A stretch of DNA of 43,582 nucleotides, taken from Basidiobolus ranarum (Eukaryota; Basidiobolomycota; Basidiobolomycetes; Basidiobolales). Under the pieces are notes generated by a model that made no database searches, was not told the DNA's origin, and saw only the letters and a list, made by a program, of their open reading frames with translations. Numbering within the stretch: position 1 is the first letter of the stretch; each line of letters opens with the position of its first letter. The stretch spans positions 1 through 43,582 of the forward strand of contig JASJQH010006907.1 in NCBI GenBank assembly GCA_040143965.1, read 5' to 3'. Below, piece by piece: positions 10,989 to 23,671 of the stretch. Both the position numbers and the translations under genes were made by a program.

Positions 10989-13900
10989 CTAACGTTTCTC
11001 TTTTACAAATAGCTGAAGACATATAAACGAAAGGATAATAAAAATGCAGAACATCATCGAAAGCTTTACAACGTCTGACCAATAATTGGCCGCGTTAAAT
11101 CCAAACGTAGATAGAATGGTGGCTCCGGGGATGTCAATCTGTAGGCCATACTTTTTCTCAGTTAATTGAAGATATTTCATCTCATTGACAAGCATGGCTT
11201 CTAATGCGTAATTGAAAAATGACAGGTCCTTCAACCACCTCAAGTATGGTGGAATAGAATCCTTATTCAAAAGCAATCCACCGAATAACATACTAAAGAG
11301 CATCATAAGACTGCTCAATAGGTTGGCTACCGAGATTTCCGGGAATACAATCCCTAAGAAAAGTGAGATACTGGCAGCGGTCAAGTTGAATAAAACAAGA
11401 CCCACCAGAAATCTGCGGAAATGCTCAAATCCTGGTGCCAATCCACCCATGTTGTATATAATCACTCCTAGCAAAATCGGCGGGATAACACGTAATGGGA
11501 CAATATCAAACATGACCTTGGAGGCAAAATAAGTTATAGGGGAGTAATAGCCATTGGCACGTTCTCTTACAAACAAGACTCTCTCGCTAGCGAATACTTG
11601 TAACGAGGTAAGGCATCCAAATCCAAACAAAGCACACACGAAGAAAAAGACACCCATCCGATTTTGAAATCCAGCAATATCGTTGGTAACTTGATAGAAC
11701 AAGAGACCACATAACACAGCCAAGAAAACGCTGATCACATAATGCGTTAACATAAGGTACGGGTTTCTATACAGGTTTTTGAACGTACGATCAGACAAAA
11801 TCCGATATTGTGTATACCATGAGGAACGTCGATATGTCCCCATATTGGGTACTGGTGCGCCGTCGATTTGATTTGACCCGACTATTCTCTCAATCTCATC
11901 TACAACACCATGCGCCAAAACGCTACGTTTGTACTCTCTCACTAACATCAGTAAATGGCTGGACATTCCTTCGATTGTCTCGGAACTTCTGGAGGAAGTG
12001 GTGGAACTACGATTACCACCAGTCCAGGGACTTACTTCAGTTTGCCATGGGTTGTTGACTTCAGGCGGTGTCGAAATAATAGGAGGTAGATCATCGAAGG
12101 GATTAGTAGAGGATGTTCGATGAGGAGAATATAAAGAGTCTTCTTGCATAACACGAATAGAGCGCCTATGGTTGTTTTGAGAGGTATCTACTTCACCCGC
12201 ATTGTTGGAATTGGACAATCCAGGAATGAGCTCTTCGTCATCTTCAAAATCCTCTTCTGATGGTTTCACCGCATGCTTACTCAAGTCAACCACAAAATCA
12301 GCAATGTTAAAGCCGAGGGGACAAGGATGGCCGATACTCTCAAAATGGGAACGGACCTTAGAAGCCATGCCAGAGTAAATCATCCACCCATCAGCCAAGA
12401 GAACTAACTGATCAAACAAGGTGAAGATATTGCTACGTGGTTGATGAATGGTAAAGATCACTGTTCTGTTGTAGTTGCGAGCCAAGGTGACAAGGCATTC
12501 AATAACATTATACGCATTATAAGCATCCAAGCCAGAAGTAGGTTCATCAAGGAAAAGAATAGACGGGGATGTAACAAGTTCACATGCAATAGAGACACGA
12601 CGTTTTTCACCACCGGAAATACCACGTGAACTCGAATCTCCAATGAAGCTATCCTTAATTCCCAAAATACCTAACTCGGACATGGTTTGATGCACACGAT
12701 GCTTTTTAGCCTCCGACGACATGCTACGTGGGAGTCGCAATAGGGCAGAGTAAAGTATGGTTTCATATACCGTTAACGTAGGCATTAGCGTATCCTCTTG
12801 ATCAACATAGCCAACAACTCGCTTAAACTGAGAATCACTGATAGTGCTTCCGTTAACAAAAATATCACCAGTAACCAATCCAGATTTATTCTTACGAGCG
12901 AGAATATCCAAGAACGTTGTCTTTCCAGCGCCTGTTAAAAATTGAGTTTGATATGTATTAGGTACTAATTGACTGAAGACCGTTTCTTTTATAGTAAAAC
13001 TTACCAGAAGCACCCATGATGGCCATCACTTGACCAGGCTTTACGATGCCGTGCACATTATTTAAAACCTGCTTCTTTCCAACAACGTAATTCACCCCTC
13101 TAAACATCAATGTCGTAGGTGTGTGATTATCCATTAGTTTACCGGCTTCATCATCTGGATTGTACTGATCAAGAGGTAAATAATCGCTAGGGGCTTTCTT
13201 GTTCTTTCGGACAAGATAGATGCCACCTAAATCCTAACTAGTAAGCATATACGAAATGAAATAAATATCCAGCAACAATCGCATACCAGTACCAACTCCA
13301 AGGATGAACATTAACACAGAGACGATGGAAATTATCATGAGAGATGTATTCTTGGGCTTTTCAGGTCTCTGCATGAGAGTTTAGATGAATGATTTTGGTC
13401 AGAAGAGTAGGGTAAAGGGAGTGGAGACACCCACTTACAATGTATCCAGGGACTTGAGTGTAATGTAGGCATTCTCCAGAGTGGCAATTCAAAGTAATGT
13501 AAGAATCTCCAAAAACCGACAAGATCAAGTCGTTCATGGCAGGTTCTAACAAACACTATACTGAGCATGATGACTACAATTGTGAGATGCTGTTTGATTG
13601 GTTTACCTTCAAACTTACACCCATCTTCGGTGTTACATTTGAAAGAGGCAGGCCCCTCTATTTCCTCTTCCAAAAACTCAGAAATGTCTATATGAAGTAA
13701 CGAGTCATATATGGACTCAGTATAAACGTTCTTTCTTCCATATGCTTATCATATACATACCGATGGATCCTTCTTTGCCGCAAAGCATTTCATCGGCCAT
13801 GCACTTGCAACGAATGTTAGGGCAAGTGTAGTATGTGGCATTTCCGTTGTAACTCCTATCTAAAATTGGAGTGTTTTACGGGTTAATCAACGGAATAATG

Positions 13901-14905
13901 CAGACAAACAAAGAAGTCTACCTTCTCGAAATTCGCAATGGTCAAGTGTACAATAGAATGATTCGACTTGATCAATCCAAACTTTACGTAATTATTCGGG
14001 TTAGTTTACGTAAAAGTATTGGTTAGTATAACTCTCTTACATTGGAAGCCACAAGTCCTTTCATTCGCATTACAGTTGAAAGTAACCTGAGGTGGTTGAT
14101 CAGGCAACATATCAATGATCTTTTTGTCTAAACGTAAAGCATTATGAGACCCATAAATTACACAAGTAAGCAATAAAGATACATACTGGTCACATCACAA
14201 ACTTGGTAATTGTTAAACACAACCAAACCACCCTTGTAGCAGGTTCCATTTTGTCCAGTAGGCACGAGAGCATTGCATGCAAGGTCAGTTTCGCAAACTA
14301 AAATCGGTTGTTAGAAGACATATTACAAGTGTACAGTTCAAAATAATATCTTGGTAGTACATACTATTGCAGTTGATGCCACCCCAACCATCAGAACATT
14401 GGCATTCTTTTCCTTGTCTTACTTTACGATCTTGGCCCTCAGCCAACGAATTACAGACTATATGTTGGCAGATATTTCATATTGATGAGTTCTCCGTCTT
14501 TATAGGTACATGTAAGGTTAAAAACGTACCTGGTTTGGAACAATCATCTCCACCAAAACCTTCGGGGCAACTACAGCGTCCATTGAATTCGTTGCAATCC
14601 GAGAACTGTGTACACGTATCCGATGGAAGCATACAGTTAAAGCAAGGTGGACATTGATCTTCAACCGTTTGAAAAGGGTTGCGTTTTCGATGTGTTACTT
14701 GAGGTTGCTTGAAAAGTGATTGAGGTGACTCCCCGGTGACATACCCAGCAATTCTTGACTTGCCTATAACTTCTCCAGGTATATTGCGAGAACTCTGAAT
14801 AGGCGAAAGAAGATCATCTCCAATGGCGAGTGGAGGCTTACGCCCGGACACAGCTAAAACGAGAAGTGTCCCGAGCAACAACAAGGAAGGAAAACGCAAC
14901 ATCAA
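10989..14905 (-). CDS. ADP1: Adp1-like ABCG-family transporter with EGF-like ectodomain, 1,086 aa
   Basis: Eleven exons join in frame: 14905-14530, 14457-14365, 14297-14187, 14127-14041, 13981-13922, 13859-13761, 13687-13607, 13545-13439, 13368-13287, 13226-13005, 12931-10989. Order: signal peptide ([14 protein letters not shown]), Cys-rich ectodomain with two EGF-like modules ([12 protein letters not shown] at about res. 115; [12 protein letters not shown] at about 150), first TM segment (about 345-370), nucleotide-binding domain with Walker A GASGAGKTT (about 437; an intron splits it), signature SGGEKRR, Walker [13 protein letters not shown] and H-loop TIHQPR, a Ser-rich linker, then an ABC2-type membrane domain filling the last 280 residues. 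This EGF-TM-NBD-TMD order and length match yeast Adp1 (1,049 aa). It is a half-size transporter, expected to dimerise. Substrate unknown. Met at 14902 is an alternative start. Confidence 0.93.
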
Positions 14906-15318
14906 GCGTATCGAAACGGAAGAGTATGACAGAAAGAAATGCTAGAGACGTAGCCAAACTCTATTCTGACTTGTCCTATTTGAGAGCAGAGTAGATACAA
15001 TAAGGATTAAGATTATCTATGAGCTCGATTGGAATTTCATTTGGGATCGTAACTTCCCGAGTATTTATGAACCTGGAACCCTAAACCTTATTCTGCACGA
15101 ATACTAGAGTGATTGAAATTGAATCATATTACCTTTTATGAAGAATAGGCATCACCAAGTATCTGATTCGCATGCATACGAAATCCGAACCTCAGTAATC
15201 TATGTATGTTAATGTTGGAGGGATATATCGAGGCAGTGCGTAAGTGCTTTCAGTGCGAGATACAAGTAAGAAGTACTTGCCCCCAGTAAGAGGCCCATTG
15301 ATACCTCATCAGCATTGA

Positions 15319-15621
15319 CGAAATGGTACCACCACAACTTTTCGTCAGACACTTTCTCCAGCATTATTCGTGGATTTTAAAACATGTCCGTACAACGGAA
15401 TCTTGACTACTGATCATTCTCTCCCACTTGAGCAGGTTCATTTTCTACACACATTTAGCTAACAGATAGATATCTTTATCATGGTCGAACATTGAAATCA
15501 GGTCATCAATGAAGACATCCTGCATCAAAGCAAAGCCAAATCACCTGTACTGCTTGGCTTGGGGCTAAAGGATGTTATCCTTGATAATCCATCAATGAAG
15601 TTCCAAATCAATATCGGGTAA
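15319..15621 (+). other. Coding-like stretch, two possible exons, unidentified
   Basis: A frame open from 15319 to 15435 (containing CPYNGILTTDHSLPLEQ) meets a GT donor. After a 66-nt intron-like gap with a CTAAC branch, the frame resumes at 15502 (VINEDILHQSKAKSP, then VLLGLGLKDVILD) and stops at TAA 15619-15621. The conserved phase and composition suggest coding DNA, but no start is visible and I do not recognise the product. It does not splice in frame to the gene at 15770. It could be the end of a small gene or a relic. Confidence 0.3.
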
Positions 15622-15682
15622 GGTGGTTGACGAAATTGATCCAATCTCAATTCATTATCTATTGCAAAGTTTTGATTTAATG

Positions 15683-15692
15683 TATATAAATA
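15683..15692 (+). promoter_or_regulatory. TATA box of the RSC-like gene
   Basis: TATATAAATA lies 78 bp upstream of the proposed start codon at 15770, a plausible core promoter. It supports starting the gene at this ATG rather than in the coding-like DNA upstream. Confidence 0.45.
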
Positions 15693-15769
15693 AAAAATGC
15701 ACTCTTATTCAATTTTGATGGAATATTAATGGCTTCATGCTGTTTGTAGTCTAATTTTTCCTAGTGAAC

Positions 15770-18700
15770 ATGGACAGTAGGTGACTTTAACAATACGTTA
15801 TAGAAGTATTGAATATTTCAAGCTCAACCGACTTCATATTTGTCAGGAAAACTCCAAAGAAAAGTTAAAACTCCAAAGTCCGAAAAAGAATCCCCTTCGA
15901 GTAAGTCAAATAAGCGAGCTCACTCTGATGAAGCCTCACCAAGTGCCAAGAAAACGCGTCATGATTTCGTGTGTATCCAACAGTACTTAATTTGCTCGAA
16001 TCAAGCTAAACTTTACTAACCATGTCATTCACGTTTCACTACGCGATCTTGTTATTTTATCAAGGTTGGAGATCTGAAGCATCTATTAAAGCAGTGTAAA
16101 GCGGTTTATCACGACATCAAGAAATACAAAGATGATAGGCACGATACACTTTTTATTACTAGCAACCTGCTTGGATCTTGTTGACTTATTCTTTATTTTC
16201 TATTTATTAGTGGAAGACACGTGTCAAAACTTTTTCATCACCTTCCTTCGCGCGAAGATTACCCAGATTACTTTGATGCCATCAGTAAACCTATCGCTCT
16301 AGACATGATCAAAGTGAGTTCTTTTCTTCAATCCTTTTATACTCATAAAGAGAGATGATTTACCAAAGCACTAGGACAAAATTGATCAAAAAGAATACAC
16401 AAGCTTGGAAGATTTCAAAGCAGACATAGAGTTGATGTTTGAAAATGCCAAACAATATAATACAAAAGGCTCACAGGTTTACAAAGACGCGGTTACACTT
16501 CAGGTAATTTTCCCGATGTTATTATTAATTTAGTTTGAGATTGTGGTTCAAATTTTTTATCCTTTGTAGAAAATTGCCTCCAAGGAGATAGCTAGTATTA
16601 AAGCGACCTTAAGTATAGAGTCCAATGAAAAAACTACACCGAAATTACCGAAAATAGTAATCAAAACGTCGAACCTTGTAATACCGGATTCTCATCGAAA
16701 GAAGCGGGTTAAAGAGGAAGAGGAGGAGGTAGTGGAAGAGGAAGAAGAGGAGGCGGAAGAGTTAGAAGAGGATTTGGATCATTTTAACGATCAAGGTATT
16801 TTTAATCTTTAGGATGTTCTATCGTGATTATCTACATTGTTCTCACATAGTCAAAGATAAATTCTTTGAAGCGGTGGCATCAGGAGATTCCAAAGTCGCC
16901 TTAAAGATCGCGAAATCGAAAGGATTTGATCCTAGTGGATTTCACGTAACTGACATATTTGGGGAGGCACTTGAGTGGGGGCCATTACATGCGGCTGCAT
17001 ATTATGGTTTAAAAGATGTTGTACCAGTCCTGATCGATAATGGTGCGGATATTGAACTTCGAGATAATGGATTTAAATCAACACCACTTGCATGGGCGGC
17101 CTTTGGAGGTTTGGATCAATTATATGTTTAATGTAAAATAGTGTTTGTTAAATCATATGCATCGTCAGGACACGATCAAGTGGCAAAGATGCTTGTCGAG
17201 GAGTATCATGCAGAAAAAGAGCCCGAAAACATCAATGGTCAGATACCGATACATCTCGTAGCTGATCCTGAAAATTCCAGGTGGTCATTTCTACTTCAAG
17301 TGAGCAAAGTTTACCTATGGTCACCGTTGGAACTATGTGCTAAGACTTTCTTTTTGAAGGAAACCGACGATAAACTTAAGGATGAAGAAGATGACAGTGA
17401 AGATCATACTCCGTTAATGGAGGAACTTCTCCGAACACTTGTTGAACATAAAGACCCAAGGTAAGAACGAAACCAGCAGTAATAGGTGATACGATATATC
17501 CTAACTATTTAATCTTGAATAGCGGCCGGTTCTGTGCAGATATGTTTATAGAACTTCCTTCTCGAGAGGAATATCCCGAATATTATGAGGTTACTGAAAA
17601 ACCCATGGCGTTTAGTATTATTCAGGTAGGTAATCATTATATGAAGTTGCTTATCGCTTATTAATATTGATTATCTGGCCTTAGCGTCGTATAAAAAAAG
17701 GCTACAATTCGTTCGAAGCATTTGACAGGGATGTTAGACTTGTCTTTGACAACGCGCTGTCATTCAACGAAAAGCGGTCACAGGTTTATAAAGACGCTAA
17801 AGTACTTTTGGTAAGCGAGAAATATATACGCAATATGCAAGAACCTCACTAATCACCCAATCAGAAATTATACAACGTAACTAAGAAAGATCTGAGTAAA
17901 CGCTCACAAACGGTTTGTTATATTTTTGAATAATTCTCGTACGTATATCATCTTGTTTAACTTTGTTGTGAATTTACTTAGTTAGAGGACACGAGGGATT
18001 CTCTCGAATACAATGGAGTTACTTATTGTTTAGGTTTGTTCGGCTAAATATTCTAGATGACACTCTCATATAGCATATCGTAACCTTCTATCGGTTTAGG
18101 TGACTTTGTCTATGTCGAAGTGGACTCATCAGAGCAAGATAACATTGCTATGATAGAAAAGCTATGGGTGGAGAAGTGAGTTATTTTCTTCATTCGTATG
18201 TATTATTAGAATTGTACCAACACTCTATGGTAAATGAACAGCGATGTAGAATACTTCAGTGGGCCTTGGTATTTCCGAGCTGATCAGGTAACTTTTAACT
18301 TTCCCACCGCAAGACTGCTCCTGTGCTCATATTATGTATATAGACCTTTCATCCGCCATCAAAGAAATTTTACGAAAACGAAGTATTCAAATCCAACAAC
18401 GTTGACGAGCATCCCTTGAAGAATGTAACCAGTAAATGTTACGTAATGTATATCAAAGACTATCTCAAAGGTAAACCATTCGCGTCTGATGACCAATACT
18501 TGATCTCTGATTAAAAGTGTTTGCTATTCAGGATATCCCAAAGACTTTGAAAAGGAAGATGTTTATGTGTGTGAATCTCGTTATTCGGATACTACCAAAA
18601 GCTTTTCTTCAATCAAAGATTGGAAAAAAACGCTAAATGTCGAAAACAAGAATTCAGTAGAGATTATTTCTTATCAGAAACCCCTGAAATTAAACAAAAT

Positions 18701-19890
18701 CAGTTCACCATTGTTCAATATGGATGGAGAATTGATTCGCAAATCTGAAGAAGTCGGCAAGGATGACACTAGTACCCTGAAGCTTAGAATTCCCAACAAG
18801 TTTACCAATACTTCTCCACGAACTAGCACCGTTGCGCATGGAACATCTCCAATATCTCCAATGAAAAGCCCGATTTCCAGTGAGGCGGGCGATGCCTCTA
18901 AAGATTCTTCCACCTCTCCAAGGGACTTGAGCATTGACAATGAGAACGACGATAATATAGATGTTGTTGGCATTTCCTCTAAATTAATATCAAATCCTTT
19001 GGATGACCAATCTGATTCCGAACAAGAAAACACTGTATCGTCTCCTCCACCCGCTTCAACCCCACATAAATCACCAGAAACTGATGACATTTCGCCTTCG
19101 ACATCTCAAAAACCAGTTACTTTTATGCCAAATGTAACCGCCAATAATTATTCATTGTCTGAAGACACCTCGAAATCTCAGCATTCTATTATGGCAGCTG
19201 CCCCAAGCACAGGCTCAACAGTATTGCCTAACAAAAGCTCACCCGCAAAACAGCCGGACACTTTATCAGAACGAACGTTCATCTCAGGATCCCTATCAAC
19301 TTCAACCGCGACAGCCATACCAGAGTCACTTCCGGGATCACAGGCATCACTGCAAAAGCCCTCTCAGGCCCCAGTGGTGCCCACTATGGTACAGCAGGTT
19401 GCTCCACCGGCTCCACCATCTCCTCCAGGTAATCAGAAGAAATAAGTTGAATTTCGTTATAAAACACTACCTGACTAATCCTATACATCTAGATATCCAA
19501 CTGTTGTCATGTATTGAACTCGAATCAGATGACCAATCGTTCTACCTCTGCCTTGACACAGCCACCGCTGCGCATAGTATATCCGTAGGATCTCAAGTTA
19601 GACATCTCGTAGTCAAGCCTAATATGATGAAGAATATAGTAAACCAACGAGTATTGGTATTTCTGTTTCAAAATGCCAGACGAGTTCAACCAACGGCCAA
19701 TCAATCCAAAAAGATAGCACCATCATCCAACCCAGCGAAACCAAACTCATATCTGGTCAATCTACAACCAGGGTTGAATTCTCTAGAAATATGGGCAACT
19801 ATTCCGTCACCACAAATGAACAATAATTCATCTTCCCCACCAGCACATATGCAACAATTCAATATTTTTGTTACGCGTATGGGTATTTAG
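15770..19890 (+). CDS. RSC1: RSC1/2-like chromatin remodeller subunit: bromodomain-ankyrin-bromodomain-BAH, 1,007 aa
   Basis: Eighteen exons: 15770-15776 (tentative, 7 nt), 15847-15968, 16065-16138, 16211-16313, 16375-16503, 16570-16795, 16851-17108, 17169-17299, 17360-17460, 17523-17625, 17685-17810, 17865-17912, 17982-18033, 18100-18175, 18242-18287, 18344-18470, 18532-19428, 19493-19890. Domains: basic NLS-like N-terminus; bromodomain 1 (res. 43-150, KAc-binding Asn in KQYN); acidic linker; ankyrin repeats (about 220-350, WGPLHAAAYYG and TPLAWAAFGGHDQ); bromodomain 2 (about 385-465, LSFN); BAH domain (about 480-600, FVYVEVDS, WYFRADQT, VYVCESRY); a Ser/Pro-rich 250-residue linker; and a folded C-terminal region. 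Tandem bromodomain plus BAH is the RSC1/RSC2 signature, so I infer a SWI/SNF-class remodeller subunit that reads acetylated histones. The intron at 16139 is GC-AG. Confidence 0.88.
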
Positions 19891-20412
19891 ATACGTTATA
19901 GAGTCCTTGACTAACTACGAACAGTTATAGCATCTCTCTAGTGGTAGTGAGATGTGTCTACTTTGAAACGCAAGCAACAAATGAAATACACATCGAATAT
20001 TTTTATAGGGTGAGATCTATGCAACACCCTCTTCATCTGGCCTGAACCATTCATTTCTCTGTATCTATAGTAAATCCATCAACCTTTGCTGCTTACGTTG
20101 TTGCTATCATTGGTGATGCTTTTCTTTAGATTCCTCTCTTCTCTAGTTATATATTACACCCATGCTCTTGAACAATCGATGCGAATTTGCCATCTATTTT
20201 AGCCTAGTGTTGGGTGTTGTGTTTATCATGTGTCAATAAACCGAAAACAAAATTGATCAAACTTGTGGAGAATTGGAAAAGGGCTTTCACAGAATATTCA
20301 CCATCTATATATTACTTGAAATATGGGAAAATATATTTATTTACTTGGATCTAACTAAACTTAATGTTAGATTAATGGATATTGTAATGAAACAAATGAA
20401 TGTTTTTTTACT
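19891..20412. other. Convergent intergenic region
   Basis: This is AT-rich 3'-flanking DNA between the RSC-like gene (+) and ADE13 (-). I see no exon or structural element. Confidence 0.6.
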
Positions 20413-21981
20413 CTAAACGCTCAGAATGGCCTCAGTCTTTGATTTAAGTTGCTCTTGATAAGGAGCAAGTGCTGGTTCAACACATTTAACTAAGAAGCTG
20501 TCAACTTGCTCAGGTGCACGGCCGATAAATGTAGAAGGATCTAAGAGTTTCTCCAAGTCTTGCCAGATGGGTTCGAAATATTTGGTGGACTTGACCCTTT
20601 CGATCAGATCATTGCTTCCACCTTCTACCTTGACTCTATGTGCGGCTTGGTGTGAGAGAACACGAATTTCTTCGTGACACACCTGTCTATCTCCACCTTT
20701 CTTGACCATTGCCATGATAATATTCTCGGTAGCCATGAATGGTAGTTCTTGATTGATACGTTGCTTGATAACAGCTGGATAAACAACCATACCATCGAAA
20801 ACGTTTTGAAGAATAGTAAGAAGAATATCAGCAGTTAAGTATGCCTCAGGGATACTGATACGACGAATGGCACTATCATCGAGGGTTCTTTCTAACCATT
20901 GAACACTTGAAGTTGCCAAAGCATCTTGTACCAAGATCATCAAATGTCTAGAAAGAGAGCAAATACGTTCACATCTCATAGGGTTTCTCTTGTATGCCAT
21001 TGCTGAAGAACCAATCTGATCCTTCTCGAAGGGCTCTTCAATCTCTTTCAAATTAGCCAACAGTCTAATATCAGTAGCAATCTTATGAGCGGTAGCACCG
21101 AAAGAAGAAAGAGGTCCTAGAACATCATTATCAACTTTACGAGAGTATGTTTGACCAGTAACAGCATAAGGAGTTGAAAATCCTGAAAGTTCGGTTACAA
21201 GCTGATCCAGTTCCTCTACTTTATCGTGATCACCATCGAATAAAGTCAAGAAAGAAGCCTGGGTACCGGTAGTTCCTTTGACGCCTCTGAATTGAAGATC
21301 ATCACGAGCACGAGTAAGGTTACGTAAATCCCAAAGTAATTCCTTTGTTAAAACGACGATTTAGTATAAAGAGAAATACATGGAATCATATAAATATATA
21401 TATACATACCTGAAGCCAGAGAGTAGCTCTCTTACCAACGGTGGTGAGTTGAGCAGGTTGGAAGTGAGTGAAGCCCAAGGTAGGAAGATCACGATATTCC
21501 TTGGCGAATTTGGCAAGTGAATCGATAACACAGGAAAGCTTGTTCAACAAAATGTCTAAACCGTCACGAAGATTTATAAGATCTCCGTTATCAGTTACAT
21601 AACAAGAGGTAGCACCAAGATGAATAATGGGAGCTGCTTTAGGACAGAGAAGACCGAAAGTATGAACGTGAGCCATGACATCGTGACGACGTTTCTTCTC
21701 CTCAGCAGCAGCCACTTCGTAATCAATATCGTACTAAAAAAATAGTAAGTAAGCTACTAAAAGGCAAAATATAATGAAATACCGTGTACCAAGTGCTGGC
21801 GCATCTCCTCTAAGGCTTCCTCGGAGATGTCCTTCAAGCCAAGTTGTCTTTCGGCAGTAGCAAGGTTGAGCCAGAGTTTACGCCAGTTGCTAAATCTCTT
21901 ATCATCGGAGAAGTTATAGGCCATCTCCTTGGAGGCATAACGAGAAGTCAGAGGACTTTGGTACTTGGCATGAGATTCCAT
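20413..21981 (-). CDS. ADE13: Adenylosuccinate lyase, 481 aa
   Basis: Three exons: 21981-21790, 21733-21410, 21342-20413. The enzyme removes fumarate from SAICAR and from adenylosuccinate, acting twice in purine synthesis in the cytosol as a homotetramer. The sequence is collinear with yeast Ade13 (482 aa). It has [14 protein letters not shown] at the N-terminus, the catalytic region [16 protein letters not shown] and [10 protein letters not shown], and the fumarase-superfamily signature [11 protein letters not shown]. Motifs [12 protein letters not shown] and [10 protein letters not shown] follow. The first donor must be GTACAC at 21789 to keep phase. A stronger-looking donor a few bases downstream (GTATTT) would break the frame. 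This makes the product about three residues shorter than yeast at that point. Confidence 0.95.
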
Positions 21982-23124
21982 GATGTTGCCTGTTTCTATG
22001 TAAAGTTTCCGAGGTAAACTGCGAAGACAAGATTGACGACAAGCAACTCTATACCAATTAATGAACAAAAAAATCACTCCCAGTTTTCTCGAAATTTTAT
22101 CTATCCAATAAAAAACGATCATAATTCTACTAATTTCCCCAAATATACTCTGACATACCATAAAAGCCAATCGTAAATGAATCATATCTTATCATATCAT
22201 GATTATCTATGAGCGCCAAAGGTTGATTTTCAGTAGCTGGAAGCTAATGTCCTACACATCAGCCAGTTACTGTTACGGATGCCTAAAAACTTCCCCGAAT
22301 GGTATTGAAGTGTTACTCTATTTTTGCCATTGAGGATGCATTGATAAACTGGTGCTATAGGCCTGTCATTTTCAGAGCGATCTCTAGGAAATGCTGTATG
22401 ATCCCTCCCTCCCCAGTATAATATTACCCCACTTCGATCTAGATAAGCCTCAAAAGACCTAAGGCCAATGATTAGTGCTTCCATACCTTAGTTTGAATCT
22501 AAATGTATCACAAGGAAATCTTAGATATCTGAAATCTTATTCAATAGGAACCCTGCCTTCTGATGCAATCTTTTCTGGGGTCATCATCTCCAATGTCTCT
22601 TTCATATCCCCATGAATCACCTGTCATTTGGCTCTCCTAATGAAATAATCGCATCATGCTTAGGATTGTAAATCAACTTCGAAGTTCGAGCCTGTAACAA
22701 TACTGGCCGAATGAAGAGTGTCGTAGCGAAGCACATTAGTTTAGGCCAACTTCCCTTCAGCTGATATCTCCCTGGTTTGCTGGAGGAATATCTCATGAAA
22801 TAGACCCTTCTCAATTGTATTTAGAGAGATATCTTTAGTGCTCGAACTATTTTACGAGAATTGAATCATTGAATAAGTTGAAGAGCTTAGTGTAGTGATG
22901 AAAGTAGGTAAAAGACTTTCTGATGTATTTATATACACAAGTACATATATGCACATGCATATACATACTCATATATTTATTGATTAACTCGATATGTGAT
23001 GCAATGGTGTTTGAAACTAAGGAACATTATGATCATTTCTTGAAATTTTATGATTGACTTGAGTGTATGTGAGTAATGATCATTTCCAAGCAATCGAATT
23101 TGCCTTATCTTGGGATGTAAGGCT
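21982..23124. other. Intergenic region with possible gene relic
   Basis: This lies upstream of ADE13 and downstream of the mL43 gene, both on the minus strand. On the minus strand two frames (22617-22814 and 22230-22484) and the DNA between them look partly coding. The second contains NRVTLQYHSGKFLGI, reminiscent of a beta-trefoil (fascin/FRG1-like) repeat. Frames do not join convincingly through splice sites. It may be a decayed gene or chance. Confidence 0.3.
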
Positions 23125-23671
23125 CTAGATTTGATGTGGACGGTTATGGAATGGTGACCAGATACCACGAACTGAAGGAGTATCGGAGATAACTCTTTTC
23201 TTGAACGAACCAACTTTTTGACCGCTAGTGTCACGTAACAATTGAACTTGGTTCATAACTCCCTTGCGATCAAGATTCTTCACGCAAATAACTTTGTTCT
23301 TTCCGTTCACTGTAAAAGAATGAATCGACAATAAATTAGTAAGGTGTTTTTTTAGATAAAAATAAGGGATATAGCCAACGTACTATAGAAGCCACGAATA
23401 CAGGGATGTTTCGCAGGTCTAGGTTGAACAACAACTTCAATTTGGGGATTCTTTTGGGCAAACTCGATAAGCTCCGTCTTAAAGAAATCTCTAAGTTAAT
23501 GATTAATATAAGCTCTCACTTTAAACTTAGTCAAAATAGCAAAGACTATACTCACACCATGCCACGACTACTACCACCACGCTCGCAATAATGAAACACG
23601 AGTTTTCGGCACTGGAAAATAAAAGCTCCCACACCATTTTTATGAACAGCTGGTTTAACAACGGATGCCAT
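23125..23671 (-). CDS. MRPL51: Mitochondrial large-subunit ribosomal protein mL43 (Mrpl51), 135 aa
   Basis: Three exons: 23671-23556, 23490-23384, 23309-23125. The product starts MASVVKPAVHKNGVGAF. It has the thioredoxin-like L51/S25/CI-B8 core: FQCRKLVFHYCERGGSSRG, FAQKNPQIEVVVQPRPAKHP, RGFYMNGKNKVICVKN. Its C-terminal tail, VRGIWSPFH, is typical of fungal mL43. Length agrees with yeast Mrpl51 (140 aa). It functions in the mitochondrial large ribosomal subunit. It is divergent from RPT2 with a spacer of about 470 bp. Confidence 0.93.

Larger units (their letters stand above)
14906..15769. promoter_or_regulatory. Divergent intergenic region (ABC transporter / RSC-like gene)
   Basis: The spacer contains a telobox-like AACCCTAAACC at about 15078 near the transporter side, a coding-like stretch at 15319-15621 listed separately, and a TATA element at 15683 serving the RSC-like gene. 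Confidence 0.5.

Noticed and set aside
11212-11532. 106-codon plus-strand ORF
   Set aside because: It is antisense to the membrane domain of the Adp1-like transporter, with no features of its own.
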